From the NCBI RefSeq assembly GCF_014201875.1, contig NZ_JACHFL010000004.1:350222-414221 (forward strand): 64,000 bases of DNA, in the 5' to 3' direction. Position 1 is the first letter of the stretch, and the number at the start of each line of letters is the position of its first letter. A program made the translations under genes and the position numbers. A model generated the notes under the pieces. The model was not told where the DNA came from. It made no database searches and saw only the letters and a list, made by a program, of their open reading frames with translations. Origin of the DNA: Deinococcus humi (GTDB taxonomy: Bacteria; Deinococcota; Deinococci; Deinococcales; Deinococcaceae). Below are positions 1 to 8,091 of this stretch, piece by piece.

Positions 1-11
1 TCAGCAAATGA
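1..11 (+). CDS. 3' end of an upstream phage gene (partial)
   Basis: A TGA at positions 9-11 overlaps the ATG at position 8 in the ATGA arrangement that recurs through this phage module. An upstream gene therefore probably ends here, with only its last two sense codons in view. By position in siphoviral late operons it could be the major capsid protein gene. That is inference from gene order; the sequence here is too short to identify anything. Confidence 0.35.
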
Positions 12-400
12 GCGCCAAGAGTGGATGGTTCCGGCACCGGCTGAGCGGCCAGGTGTTCGAGGCCGACGGCTACCAGTTCCAGGAAGCCTTGAAGAACCGC
101 GATCTGGAGGCAGTGGACGGCCCTGGCGAAACTTCCGACGAGACGCCCAGCGCCAAGCTGGTTGCCCTGCGCGAGCGGGTCACTGGCCTTGGCCTGGAGT
201 GGGTGGCCGGAGACGACGAGGATGCACTCAACCGCAAGCTTGACGAGCGGGCAGTGCAGTTGCGGGCCGAGGCCGATCAGCTGGGTGTGCAACACATGGC
301 CAACTGGAAGCCTGAAACGCTCGCCAAGAAGATCGAGGCGGTGCGGGCTGAGCGCACCAAGGCACAGCCGCCCGCCGATCCCCCTCCGACGGAGTCCTGA
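8..400 (+). CDS. hypothetical phage head-region protein, HeH/LEM-like C-terminus
   Basis: 130 residues, soluble and charged. It has a proline-rich tail and no signal peptide or membrane segment. Residues about 80-115 contain a helical stretch around LGVQHMANWKPETLAKKI. This resembles small HeH/LEM-like helix-extension-helix folds often seen in phage proteins encoded between the capsid and connector genes; the match is by eye and weak. The start overlaps a preceding TGA (ATGA). It lies first in a tightly packed late operon, followed 3 bases later by a connector-like gene. The exact structural role is unknown. Confidence 0.6.
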   Translation: MSAKSGWFRHRLSGQVFEADGYQFQEALKNRDLEAVDGPGETSDETPSAKLVALRERVTGLGLEWVAGDDEDALNRKLDERAVQLRAEADQLGVQHMANWKPETLAKKIEAVRAERTKAQPPADPPPTES

Positions 401-403
401 GCC

Positions 404-766
404 ATGACCGGCCCTACCAGTCCAACCAACGCGGCGGCCTGCCTCGCCTTGGCCCAGCGCCAGATCGGGGACGCGAGCGATTGGTCACCGCAGGAGTGGG
501 CGGACCAGCTGGCTGAGGACGGCGTATTACGGCTGGATCCGCCCGTGCTGCACTACCGGCCCTACCGGTCAGCGCTGGCCTACCTGCTGCGCCCAGGTGT
601 CCAGGCCAGAACCGAGGGTGATGTCAGCGAGCAATACGCTGATCCCAAAGCTCTGGCCGAACGCCTGCGCGAGCTGGACGCCGAGTGGCTGGCGCACCGG
701 ATTCCACCAGAGGAGGCTGCTACAGCCGAAACCTTCGATGGTGCTGTCGAATGGGGCGGCTGGTGA
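404..766 (+). CDS. putative head-tail connector protein (gp6-like)
   Basis: 120 residues. GGAG lies about 10 bases before the ATG. The helical, acidic small protein sits directly before a short adaptor gene and an HK97-gp10-like gene. In HK97-type phages this is where the DNA-packaging or head-tail connector is encoded. No single diagnostic motif is visible, so the call rests mainly on gene order and size. Its TGA overlaps the GTG of the next gene, which suggests translational coupling. Confidence 0.5.
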   Translation: MTGPTSPTNAAACLALAQRQIGDASDWSPQEWADQLAEDGVLRLDPPVLHYRPYRSALAYLLRPGVQARTEGDVSEQYADPKALAERLRELDAEWLAHRIPPEEAATAETFDGAVEWGGW

Positions 767-1089
767 CGCGGCGGCCCAGGTTGAATCCAGTGCAGCCGGA
801 GGCCGTGCTGTTACTGGCCGCCAGCCTGGGCGCACCCGATGCCCTGGGCGAGCGGCAGACAACGTACCAGGAAGGCCCTACCGTCCTTGCCACTGTCACG
901 CCGATCAGCGCAGAACAGGCCGTCAGGGCCGGGCTCACCCAGGGCGTGACCCGGCTGCGCGTGCGGCTCGCGGCGGGGCAGTTCATCGCCCCTGGTGATC
1001 GCCTGCGCCTTCGTGGGGGTGACTGGAACGTGGTGACCGCTGACGTGCGCGTGTCGTACACCGTCGCCATCGTGGAGGAGGTGCCGTGA
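763..1089 (+). CDS. putative head-tail adaptor / head closure protein
   Basis: About 108 residues from the GTG at 763, which forms a GTGA overlap with the preceding stop. This start is preferred over the ATG at 751 because the same 4-base overlap is used by the next two genes. The C-terminal half is predicted to be beta-rich, with a PGDRLRLRGGDWNV turn typical of small beta-barrel head-closure or adaptor proteins. Identification is by context: it sits between a connector-like gene and the HK97-gp10-like gene. Confidence 0.5.
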   Translation: MTRRPRLNPVQPEAVLLLAASLGAPDALGERQTTYQEGPTVLATVTPISAEQAVRAGLTQGVTRLRVRLAAGQFIAPGDRLRLRGGDWNVVTADVRVSYTVAIVEEVP

Positions 1090-1418
1090 GACTGGAGAAC
1101 ACCCGTGCTCTGGCGCTGGACATCCTGGGCGTTGCCGTGGCACGCAAGGCTCAGTTGCTGCGAAACGAAATCGTGGAGACGCTAAGTCGCCCTGGGACGG
1201 GGAAGAGGTATGGGCTGCACGTCGCCTCAGCTCCTGGTGCTCCGCCCGCCGTAGACGAGGGCCGCCTGCGCCAGAGCATCACGGCGTTGAAAGTTGAGCC
1301 ATTCCGCTGGCGGGTGGGCACCAACGTCGAGTACGCCCTGTACCTGGAGTTCGGCTCCCAGCACGTCGCCCCGCGCCCATTCATCCGCCCAGCGGTTGAG
1401 GCGGTGCGTGGACTGTGA
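1086..1418 (+). CDS. HK97 gp10-like tail-completion protein
   Basis: 110 residues from a GTG that overlaps the previous stop. The C-terminal half has the recognisable family pattern: a turn giving VDEGRLRQSI, then GTNVEYALYLEFGSQHVAPRPF and a final IRPAVEAV helix. In HK97-type siphoviruses this protein works at the head-tail interface or tail completion step. The size fits the family. The next gene starts on the GTGA of its stop. Confidence 0.8.
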   Translation: MRLENTRALALDILGVAVARKAQLLRNEIVETLSRPGTGKRYGLHVASAPGAPPAVDEGRLRQSITALKVEPFRWRVGTNVEYALYLEFGSQHVAPRPFIRPAVEAVRGL

Positions 1419-1750
1419 CCCTGACCGACGTGCTCAATCTGGCCCGAGACGCGGCCCAGCTCTCGGCCCCGGCGTTCCTGGACCGCGCCAACGTTGCCAA
1501 ACCCGTGCCCGTGCGCTACGTGCTGATTGACTACGTGGCGGGCACACCTGAGAACGTCACGTTCGACGAGCGGCGCAAGTTTCGCCTGCTTCAGATCACC
1601 TGCTATAGCCGCACCTCCCGTGCTGACGCTTTCGCGCTTCAGGACGAGGTCGCGGTTCACCTTCTTGCCGCTGGCCTGCGCGAGGGCCAGGACCGGGATG
1701 TCCCAGCCGAAGGCAGCTACTGGGGCGCACAGACCGACTGGAGGTCGTGA
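1415..1750 (+). CDS. putative tail terminator / tail-completion protein
   Basis: 111 residues from a GTG overlapping the previous stop. The arrangement is an N-terminal helix, a central strand (VPVRYVLIDYV), a strand with a cysteine (RLLQITCYS), and a helix carrying the DAFALQDEV segment. This matches the size and layout of lambda gpU/HK97 gp11-like tail terminators, which cap the tail tube. It lies immediately after the gp10-like gene and upstream of the tail tube gene, the usual place. The call is mostly contextual. Confidence 0.6.
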   Translation: MTLTDVLNLARDAAQLSAPAFLDRANVAKPVPVRYVLIDYVAGTPENVTFDERRKFRLLQITCYSRTSRADAFALQDEVAVHLLAAGLREGQDRDVPAEGSYWGAQTDWRS

Positions 1751-1956
1751 TGGACACAGTGAAAGTAAGGGCGCTCAGCGCCTTCAAGGGGCTGGCCTCC
1801 GAACGCGGCAAGGAAGCCCACGTCAAGAAGGATCAGGTGATCGAGGTCAGTCGCACCCGCGCCATCGATCTCAAGGCAGCTGGACTGGTGGAAGATGCCT
1901 CGGCCACCGAAGCCCGTAAACCGGCTGATGCCGATACCAAAGGAGCACCCAAGTGA
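1750..1956 (+). CDS. small hypothetical phage protein upstream of tail tube gene
   Basis: 68 residues from the ATG at 1750. That start is chosen because GGAGG (1740-1744) lies 5 bases upstream; the in-frame GTG at 1747 is only 2 bases from the same site. The protein is rich in lysine and alanine, with the segment VIEVSRTRAIDLKAAGLVED. Similar short proteins with a strand followed by an A-x-D-L-x-A-A-G-L motif often precede tail tube genes in phages. Function is unknown. Confidence 0.6.
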   Translation: MDTVKVRALSAFKGLASERGKEAHVKKDQVIEVSRTRAIDLKAAGLVEDASATEARKPADADTKGAPK

Positions 1957-2405
1957 GCGAATGGCAACTGTCTGACGGCACCCGCGTGCGCGTGGCCCCG
2001 ATGGCGGAGGGCAGCACGGCCCGCCCCCTGGACACCGCATTCAAGCTGATGCCCGCTGGAACCAAGGCGGACCTGAAGCGCGGAGCCACCGACAAGACGA
2101 GCAGAACCTTCGACAGTGGCATGGCCGAGGATGGCCGGGTCACTGGCACCAACTGGGGCTATGACCTGGCGGGCAACCGGACCGCGAGCGCCGCCTTCGA
2201 CGCCTTCTACACCATCCTCGAAGACGCCCACGACACCGGGGCTGAGGTCTGGTGCGAACGCAACCGTCTGGGCGAGACCGTCTGGAAGGGCGGGCGCTGC
2301 TCTGTGATGGACCTGCCCGAACCTGTCGGTGCGGACAACATCATCGACTGGTCGGCCAGCCTGAAAGGGCGCGGCCTGCGGGTCGATACCCCCGTCACGC
2401 CCTGA
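1953..2405 (+). CDS. major tail protein (tail tube)
   Basis: 150 residues from a GTG that overlaps the previous stop; AAAGGAG lies upstream. It begins with a short strand, then has a long body with many turns (DSGMAEDGRVTGTNWGY, then a helix AFDAFYTILEDAHD). The C-terminal part carries GRCSVMDLPEPVGADNIIDW, which resembles the AxVtslspsg..d-v-.ys-tl pattern of phi13/HK97 tail tube proteins. Its position, two genes before the chaperone and upstream of the tape measure gene, supports the call. Confidence 0.65.
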   Translation: MSEWQLSDGTRVRVAPMAEGSTARPLDTAFKLMPAGTKADLKRGATDKTSRTFDSGMAEDGRVTGTNWGYDLAGNRTASAAFDAFYTILEDAHDTGAEVWCERNRLGETVWKGGRCSVMDLPEPVGADNIIDWSASLKGRGLRVDTPVTP

Positions 2406-2647
2406 TGGAACTCGTGGCCCGCGACGCGACGGGCGAGACGCTGGCCCACGCCTGCGGCTGCACCCAGGAGCATCCTGGGGCGGCTGTGGTCGTGGGCCTG
2501 TTGTACGTCCGGCCTGGCGTCGAGACCCGCGAACACCTTTTTGAACACCCACAAAGCAAGAAGACCTGGCATTTACGCCTTCCAATTGAAGCCCTGAACC
2601 TGCCCACCGCTGGCCAGGGCATCAACGTCAACCTGGAGATTCCATGA
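2405..2647 (+). CDS. small hypothetical tail-region protein
   Basis: 80 residues from the ATG at 2405, which shares one base with the tail tube stop (TGATG). Two cysteines lie close together (HACGCTQEH), and the middle is hydrophobic (AAVVVGLLYVRPG). An upstream open extension in this frame exists but lies inside the tail tube gene and has no ribosome site. Function is not recognised. Its TGA overlaps the ATG of the chaperone gene. Confidence 0.55.
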   Translation: MELVARDATGETLAHACGCTQEHPGAAVVVGLLYVRPGVETREHLFEHPQSKKTWHLRLPIEALNLPTAGQGINVNLEIP

Positions 2648-3147
2648 CCGCAACACCTGCCCGAATCGACATCACTGGAGAGCAGCAGGGCCTGATCGAG
2701 CTGGGCCTGAGCGCCGACGCCCGCATCCTGATGCTGGAATGGGACGTGCCCGAGGCCGAGATCCCTGAGGCCGTCACCCTACGCCTCCAGGAGGCCAACG
2801 GGGTCGAGCGCAAGCTGGCCACCCGGTTGAACGTTCTCGAATTCGAGAAGGTCAGCGACGACCAGGCATTCGACAGCCTGACCGATGTGCTGATGCGCCG
2901 CGCCGTGGAGGGCACGCCCCGCCTGGCCCTGCGTGCCGTCGTGGAAGCGGCCTCGCAGACGGTCCTGGCGCAGCTGGTCAACTCGTTCCTGACAGGTGAG
3001 TGGCCAGACCCAAAAGCGATGACCCTGGCCGTCAGAGCCACCAGGGGGGCGATGGCGGAACTGGCGCTGACGACCGGACGGCTGGGCGCACCCTCGCCCT
3101 CTACGCGCGGCTCTACGGCATCCGCGCCTGGGAAATCGAACGGCTGA
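2644..3147 (+). CDS. tail assembly chaperone (lambda gpG-like)
   Basis: 167 residues if read to its own stop. The helical protein sits directly before the tape measure gene, with a second open frame overlapping its 3' end in the -1 register. That is the classic G/GT arrangement of siphoviruses, in which a small fraction of ribosomes shift frame to make a longer chaperone. The two products coat and guide the tape measure protein during tail assembly. Residues 110-124 (QLVNSFLTGEWPDPK) lead to the slippery site. Beyond that the zero-frame tail is low in complexity (S, T, G, P). Confidence 0.75.
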   Translation: MTATPARIDITGEQQGLIELGLSADARILMLEWDVPEAEIPEAVTLRLQEANGVERKLATRLNVLEFEKVSDDQAFDSLTDVLMRRAVEGTPRLALRAVVEAASQTVLAQLVNSFLTGEWPDPKAMTLAVRATRGAMAELALTTGRLGAPSPSTRGSTASAPGKSNG

Positions 3148-3491
3148 CCCGATCCCAGCGGGAAGCTTACGAGCGGGAGATCGGCTACATGCTGTACCTC
3201 CAAGACCGCGTGGTCCTGGACGGTCAGTTCCGCGACATGGGCGAGAAGGGCTGGGCCGCGCTGGCCAGTGCGATTCCGGGTGAGCTGCCCGATCCCATTC
3301 AGGCCACCGCTCGCCGCCGCTTCCTCGCCGCCTACGGCCTGCCGGAGTTCGCCAATCCGATCCCGCCGCACGCCGCGCGGGACTTCCTGCTGGCCTCCCG
3401 CGAGGGACGGCTGCCTGCCTGGGCACTGGCCGCCGCTGCCCGCAGCTTGAGCGACATCCGCGACGCCGCGATCACGGGAGGTGAGTCATGA
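3000..3491 (+). CDS. T portion of tail assembly chaperone, expressed by -1 frameshift (gpGT-like)
   Basis: This frame overlaps the chaperone gene by 148 bases in the -1 register. The GTG at 3000 has no convincing ribosome site, so independent initiation is unlikely. Translation most probably enters at the CCCAAAA at 3009-3015. After a glycine-rich linker the sequence becomes a compact helical domain. Segments such as LYGIRAWEIERLTRSQREAY, EREIGYMLYLQDRVVLDGQF and FLAAYGLPEF are typical of the T domain. It ends on the ATGA start of the tape measure gene. Confidence 0.7.
   Translation: MARPKSDDPGRQSHQGGDGGTGADDRTAGRTLALYARLYGIRAWEIERLTRSQREAYEREIGYMLYLQDRVVLDGQFRDMGEKGWAALASAIPGELPDPIQATARRRFLAAYGLPEFANPIPPHAARDFLLASREGRLPAWALAAAARSLSDIRDAAITGGES
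3009..3015 (+). other. -1 programmed ribosomal frameshift site (CCCAAAA)
   Basis: In the zero frame of the chaperone gene the codons are GAC CCA AAA GCG. The heptamer C-CCA-AAA fits the canonical X-XXY-YYZ slippery pattern. Both tRNAs can re-pair one base back as CCC and AAA. The shifted frame then reads AGC GAT GAC and stays open to 3491. The predicted fusion has 124 residues of the first frame followed by 158 of the second, 282 in total. Confidence 0.75.
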
Positions 3492-6400
3492 CCACACAGG
3501 CCGATGTGATCGTCGTTGACATCACCGGGCGCGACGTGGGCCTGGAAGCTGCCCTCAACCAGGCGGAGGCCAGTGCCGAGGGCGCAGGCGAGCGCGCTGG
3601 CTCCAAGTTCGGGAACGCCCTGAAGGCGGGCCTGGGCGTGGCCACGGTGGGCGCAGTGGCACTGGTTGGAGCGCTTGCCGCCGTGGGGGCCAGCAGCTTC
3701 AACTTGGCCACGGAGGCCGCGCAGAACGTCAAGGATTTTGAATCCAATCTCGGCGCAACCCGCGAGGAAGCCGAGAAGCTGGGCACCGTTGCTGAGCAGG
3801 TGTTCGGGGACAACTGGACCGGGTCTCTGACGGAAGCCGGGGCAGCCGTGGCCACCGTTCGCAAAGAGATCAGCGGACTGGCGGACGAGGACCTGCGGGC
3901 TGTGACCGGCGGCGTCGTGGCGATTGCCGAGACGTTCGAGCAGGAACAGGGGTCCATCGCGGCGGCTGTGGACTCGCTGATGAAGTCCACGGGCATTTCT
4001 GCTCAGGAAGCCACCGACTTCATCACGAAGGGGTTCCAGAAGGGCCTGGATAGCTCCGGCGATTTCCTCGACACGCTGAACGAGTACGCGCCCCAGTTCG
4101 AGAAGAGCAAGATCGGCGCGGGCGAATTGTTCTCGCTTCTGGAAACGGGTGCGGGCAAAGGTGCGTTGGGGACGGATAAAATCGCGGACGCCTTCAAGGA
4201 ATTCGGGCTCACGATTGTCGATGTCAGCGACGACAGCAAAGACGTCTATAAAGAGCTTGGCCTCAACCAGGAGAAGCTGGTCAAGGGCATCAACGACGGG
4301 TCGATCAGCCAGGCCAAAGCGTTCGAGATGGTCACGAACAAGCTGGCCGAGGTCAAGGGCCAGGCCGACCGGACCCGGATCGGCGCGGCCATTTTCGGCG
4401 GCGCAGGCGAGGATTTCGCCAACGGGCTGACCAAGCTGGACCTGACCAAGACCTCGATCAAGGACCTGGGCGGGGCCACCGACTCGCTCAATAGGCGGTA
4501 CGAGAATTTCAGCAACTACTTCAGCGCCATGAGCCGCCAGATCCAGGTGGCCCTGCTGCCTGTCGGGAAGGAGCTGCTGTCGCTGGCCAACGATGCCATG
4601 CCGTACCTCCAGCAGGCCGCGTCCTGGCTGGGAGACCGCTTGCCCGGTTGGATCAAGACGGGCATCGACGCGGTCAAGCAATTCGGCAGTGGCGCGATCA
4701 ACACCTACAACACGCTCAAGCCCGTGATCGGCCAGGTCAGCGACGGGGTTCAGAAACTCTCCGTGTTCCTGGAGCGCAACAAGGAAATCCTCATCCCCCT
4801 CACGGCGGGCGTCGCGGCGGGGACGGCGGCATTCGGCCTGTACCGCACTGCCCTAATCGTGGGCGCAGCCGCGCAGGCCGCCTGGACCACGGCCACCACT
4901 GTGGCCACCACCGCCAGCGTCGCGTTCCGCGCGGCCATCACGTTCCTGACCGGCCCGGTGGGGATTGCTATCACGATCATCACCGCCCTGGTGGCCGCTG
5001 GGGTCTATCTCTACCGCAACTGGGACGAGGTCAAGGCGAAGGCCATCGCCATCTGGGGAGCCATCAGGCAGGTTGTGATGGACGCCATCGGTGGGGCACT
5101 GGCCTGGCTGAGAACCGTCCCAGGCGAGATGTCTGAAGTCGCAATGGACATCATCCGTGGGCTGATGAACGGCATCAAGCAGGGGCCTCGCCTGATCCTG
5201 GAAGCCGTCAAGGGGCTGGGCCATTCGATCATCAGTGGCGTCAAGGGCGTGCTGGGCATCCGGTCGCCGTCCACGGTCATGTTCGACGCGGGCGAGAACG
5301 TGGGGCAGGGCCTGTCGAACGGGATCACGAAAACGACGCCACAGGTGCAGAAGGCCGCTGCTGGTATGAGCAAGGCGGTCATCTCCGAGGTGGACAAGGC
5401 CCGCGCCGCGCTGGAGAAGGACATCCGTGCCGATGCCTGGGTCGCCTCGCTGGAGCGGGCGACGACGGCACAACTGCAGCACGCTCAGGCTACTGCCCGT
5501 GCCGCCGGTGACGCCGAGAAATATGGCGCGATCACGACCGAACTGACCCGTCGCAAGGACGTGGCCACGGCGGCCACCCAGCGGGCCACCGACGCGGCGA
5601 AGGCCGAGGCCGATCAGCTGCGCCAGAACCGCGAGACCATCATCAAGGGCGAGCAGCAGGAACGGTACGTGGAGGGCCTGCGCTCGGCCACTGCGGCCCA
5701 TCTGGCCTCGGCCCTGGCCACTGCCAAGGCGGGCGGCGAGGTCGACAAGTACAACGCGATCAAGAGCGAGCAGGCTCGCCGTGAGAACGTGGCGACAGCG
5801 GCCACTCAAAAGGCCACTGATGCGGCCAAAGCTGAAGCCGATCAACTGCGGCAGAACCGCGAGTCGATCCTCAGCAGTGAGCAGCGGGAACGCTACGTGG
5901 AGGGCCTGCGCTCAGCCACGTCTGCCCAGCTCGATTCCGCGCTTGCGACGGCGAAAGCGGGCGGCGAGGTCGACAAATACAACGCCATTCGCGCTGAGCA
6001 GACCCGCCGGGACAAGGAGGTGGAAGACAGCACCCGCAAGGCCACAGAAGCCGCTAAAGCCGCTGCTGATCAGCTTGCCAGCAACCGCAAGGCGATCACC
6101 GATGGTCTCAGATGGGGCGAGTACGTCGAGGGATTGAAAGGCTACTCGGACGATCTGCTGGAGGCGGCACGTAAGAACGCCCTGGCAGCAGGGGACGGCG
6201 AGAAATTCAATGTTGTCCTGGGCGAACAGAAGCGCCGGGCCGACGAGGCCGCACAGGCCCTCTCCGCTCTGGTCGATGAGCAGATCAGAGAGGCGAACAG
6301 TCGCTATACCGATACGAAAGGTGCAGCAGAAAGCGCTGAACGCAAAGGGTTTGTCGGGCAGTTCGGCGCGGGCGACGTGGGGCTGATCAAGAGCCTGGCC

Positions 6401-8080
6401 GCTGCCACTGGCCTGAGTGTGGGTCAGATCAGGGCGGATGTTTTTGCGGCCCTGGACGATGCCAAGAAATTCGCCCCCCAGGCGGCGGCCATCATTGAGC
6501 GCGTCTACGCTGACGCCCTGGCGCACCGCAAGAGCGTGACCGCTGAGCAGGCCCGCGTCATGGAACAGGCCGCGAAAGACGAGGAGGAGCGGATTCAGCG
6601 TGTCCTGGCGGCGTATGTCGCAGCAGCCAACGAGCGTCGCGTCGCGCTGGAGGCAGCGGCTGCTGAGGAGCAGCGCATCGAGGCGGCGACCACCGCACGA
6701 GCCGTTGAGATGGCCGGAGAGCGCCGGGACCAGATCGTCCAGACCTTCCGCGACGAGACCGCTGCCGCCGATGACGCGGCAATCACTTTCGACTTCCTCA
6801 ACGGGTTGATCGTGGAAACGGTGACCCTAGGGGGGGACCCGAGCGGCCAGTTGCTCGATTACCTCAAGAATCTGGCCACCGGCAGCGGCGAGGCGGCGGC
6901 GGCAGCCCAGGAGGTCATCGATAAGTTTGATGTCCTAGTGTTCAGAGCGCAGACCCCTGGCCCGATGGACACCACGCCGGTCGAGGCGAGGGGTACGCCG
7001 GTGTACGAGATCATGCCGGAAGAACCCACGGCTGCTGGACCCATCGCGCCCGATCTGCTGGGCGGCAGGGCCGATGCTGGACTGGGCGCTGAAGTGGACG
7101 CCCTGGCCAACCTCGCCGTATACCGCGACGAGATCCGGGGACTGACCGATGACGAGCTGGAGCTGGCGAAAGCAGACGCGGTGGCTGCTGGCGAGAGGGG
7201 CAAGTACAACGCCCTGCTGGCCGAGGGGGCGGAACGGGCGAAGCTCGCGGCAGACAGCGCCAAGCTGATCACCGACGCCGAGAGCGAGCTGCACACCCTG
7301 CTGTCCGGCGAGACCCTGCCCGCCTACGAACTCAAGGCCCAGGCACTGGAACGTCAGGCCGTCCTGGATGAAGACCAGCGCGTCCGGCTGCTGCAACTGG
7401 CCGACGCGATCCGTGCGGCTGGCCAGGCCGCTGCTGAGAACGCGGACAAGCTGAACGTCACCCTCCGCGTCGGGGGCATCGACACTGGCCTGAAGGCGCT
7501 GGATCTGTACAAGTCCGCAATCATGGGCGTGGGGGAGGTCATCTCCAAGACCTTCGAGGACCTGGTGGCTGGGACGGGCAGCGGGGTCAACAGCATCCTG
7601 GCCAACATGGCGCTGATGGCCCTGGGCATCGTCAAGCAGGTGGCCACTGCGATCATGGCTTACGAGGCTCAGGCCATCGCGCTGGCGCTGATCTCGGGTG
7701 CTTCATTCAACTTCGTCCAGGCCGGGTTGGCATTGGCTGCTGCCGCCGCCGTGGCGGGCATTGTCGCGGGCCTGGAGAGCCGGGTCCGGGGCAGCGGCAC
7801 GAGTACTGCCGTGCCCAGCCCCGGCGCAGGCGGCGCACCTGCACCTGGTGCAGTGGCCCCACCGCCCAACAACTCTCTCGTCAACATCCCGAACAGCGCC
7901 GTCACCGTGGTGGCCGCGCCCGAATGGACCGCCGTAATGGTCCGCGTGGCCGACAAGATGGAACGCGCCGCCGACAAGTTCCTCGACGTGGCTGAACGGG
8001 GCGTGCGCGTTCGGTCGACCGTGCGCGTGGAGGGCGGCTCGTCGGGCGGCCTGGGCGCGTTTGCCCTCACCACCCCGTAA
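3488..8080 (+). CDS. tail tape measure protein
   Basis: 1530 residues, the longest gene in the window, preceded by GGGAGGTGA. It sets tail length and passes into the host envelope during DNA injection. An N-terminal soluble region is followed by a hydrophobic stretch near residues 47-70. A large hydrophobic block lies at about 435-510, and another near the C-terminus at about 1373-1435. Between them are long alanine-rich coiled coils. Residues about 651-954 hold four 76-residue tandem repeats, and a related copy recurs near residue 1212. No peptidase or lysozyme motif was seen. It lies directly after the frameshifted chaperone gene. Confidence 0.9.
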   Translation: MTTQADVIVVDITGRDVGLEAALNQAEASAEGAGERAGSKFGNALKAGLGVATVGAVALVGALAAVGASSFNLATEAAQNVKDFESNLGATREEAEKLGTVAEQVFGDNWTGSLTEAGAAVATVRKEISGLADEDLRAVTGGVVAIAETFEQEQGSIAAAVDSLMKSTGISAQEATDFITKGFQKGLDSSGDFLDTLNEYAPQFEKSKIGAGELFSLLETGAGKGALGTDKIADAFKEFGLTIVDVSDDSKDVYKELGLNQEKLVKGINDGSISQAKAFEMVTNKLAEVKGQADRTRIGAAIFGGAGEDFANGLTKLDLTKTSIKDLGGATDSLNRRYENFSNYFSAMSRQIQVALLPVGKELLSLANDAMPYLQQAASWLGDRLPGWIKTGIDAVKQFGSGAINTYNTLKPVIGQVSDGVQKLSVFLERNKEILIPLTAGVAAGTAAFGLYRTALIVGAAAQAAWTTATTVATTASVAFRAAITFLTGPVGIAITIITALVAAGVYLYRNWDEVKAKAIAIWGAIRQVVMDAIGGALAWLRTVPGEMSEVAMDIIRGLMNGIKQGPRLILEAVKGLGHSIISGVKGVLGIRSPSTVMFDAGENVGQGLSNGITKTTPQVQKAAAGMSKAVISEVDKARAALEKDIRADAWVASLERATTAQLQHAQATARAAGDAEKYGAITTELTRRKDVATAATQRATDAAKAEADQLRQNRETIIKGEQQERYVEGLRSATAAHLASALATAKAGGEVDKYNAIKSEQARRENVATAATQKATDAAKAEADQLRQNRESILSSEQRERYVEGLRSATSAQLDSALATAKAGGEVDKYNAIRAEQTRRDKEVEDSTRKATEAAKAAADQLASNRKAITDGLRWGEYVEGLKGYSDDLLEAARKNALAAGDGEKFNVVLGEQKRRADEAAQALSALVDEQIREANSRYTDTKGAAESAERKGFVGQFGAGDVGLIKSLAAATGLSVGQIRADVFAALDDAKKFAPQAAAIIERVYADALAHRKSVTAEQARVMEQAAKDEEERIQRVLAAYVAAANERRVALEAAAAEEQRIEAATTARAVEMAGERRDQIVQTFRDETAAADDAAITFDFLNGLIVETVTLGGDPSGQLLDYLKNLATGSGEAAAAAQEVIDKFDVLVFRAQTPGPMDTTPVEARGTPVYEIMPEEPTAAGPIAPDLLGGRADAGLGAEVDALANLAVYRDEIRGLTDDELELAKADAVAAGERGKYNALLAEGAERAKLAADSAKLITDAESELHTLLSGETLPAYELKAQALERQAVLDEDQRVRLLQLADAIRAAGQAAAENADKLNVTLRVGGIDTGLKALDLYKSAIMGVGEVISKTFEDLVAGTGSGVNSILANMALMALGIVKQVATAIMAYEAQAIALALISGASFNFVQAGLALAAAAAVAGIVAGLESRVRGSGTSTAVPSPGAGGAPAPGAVAPPPNNSLVNIPNSAVTVVAAPEWTAVMVRVADKMERAADKFLDVAERGVRVRSTVRVEGGSSGGLGAFALTTP
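5438..6349 (+). repeat. four in-frame 228-bp tandem repeats within tape measure gene
   Basis: Aligned on a conserved aromatic codon, copies start at 5438, 5666, 5894 and 6122, an exact 228-base (76-codon) period. The core reads YVEGLRSAT, then ALATAKAGGEVDKYNAI, then EQxRR, an alanine-rich helix and ADQLRQNR. Copies 2 and 3 are closest; copies 1 and 4 have diverged. A fifth, lone relative starts at 7121 (YRDEIRGLTDDELELAKADA). Such repeats in tape measure proteins can change tail length by unequal recombination. Confidence 0.85.
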
Positions 8081-8091
8081 AGGAGACCACT

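Noticed and set aside
5438..6349. CRISPR-like regular repeats
   Set aside because: The units are 228 bases, adjacent without spacers, and in frame within the tape measure protein.
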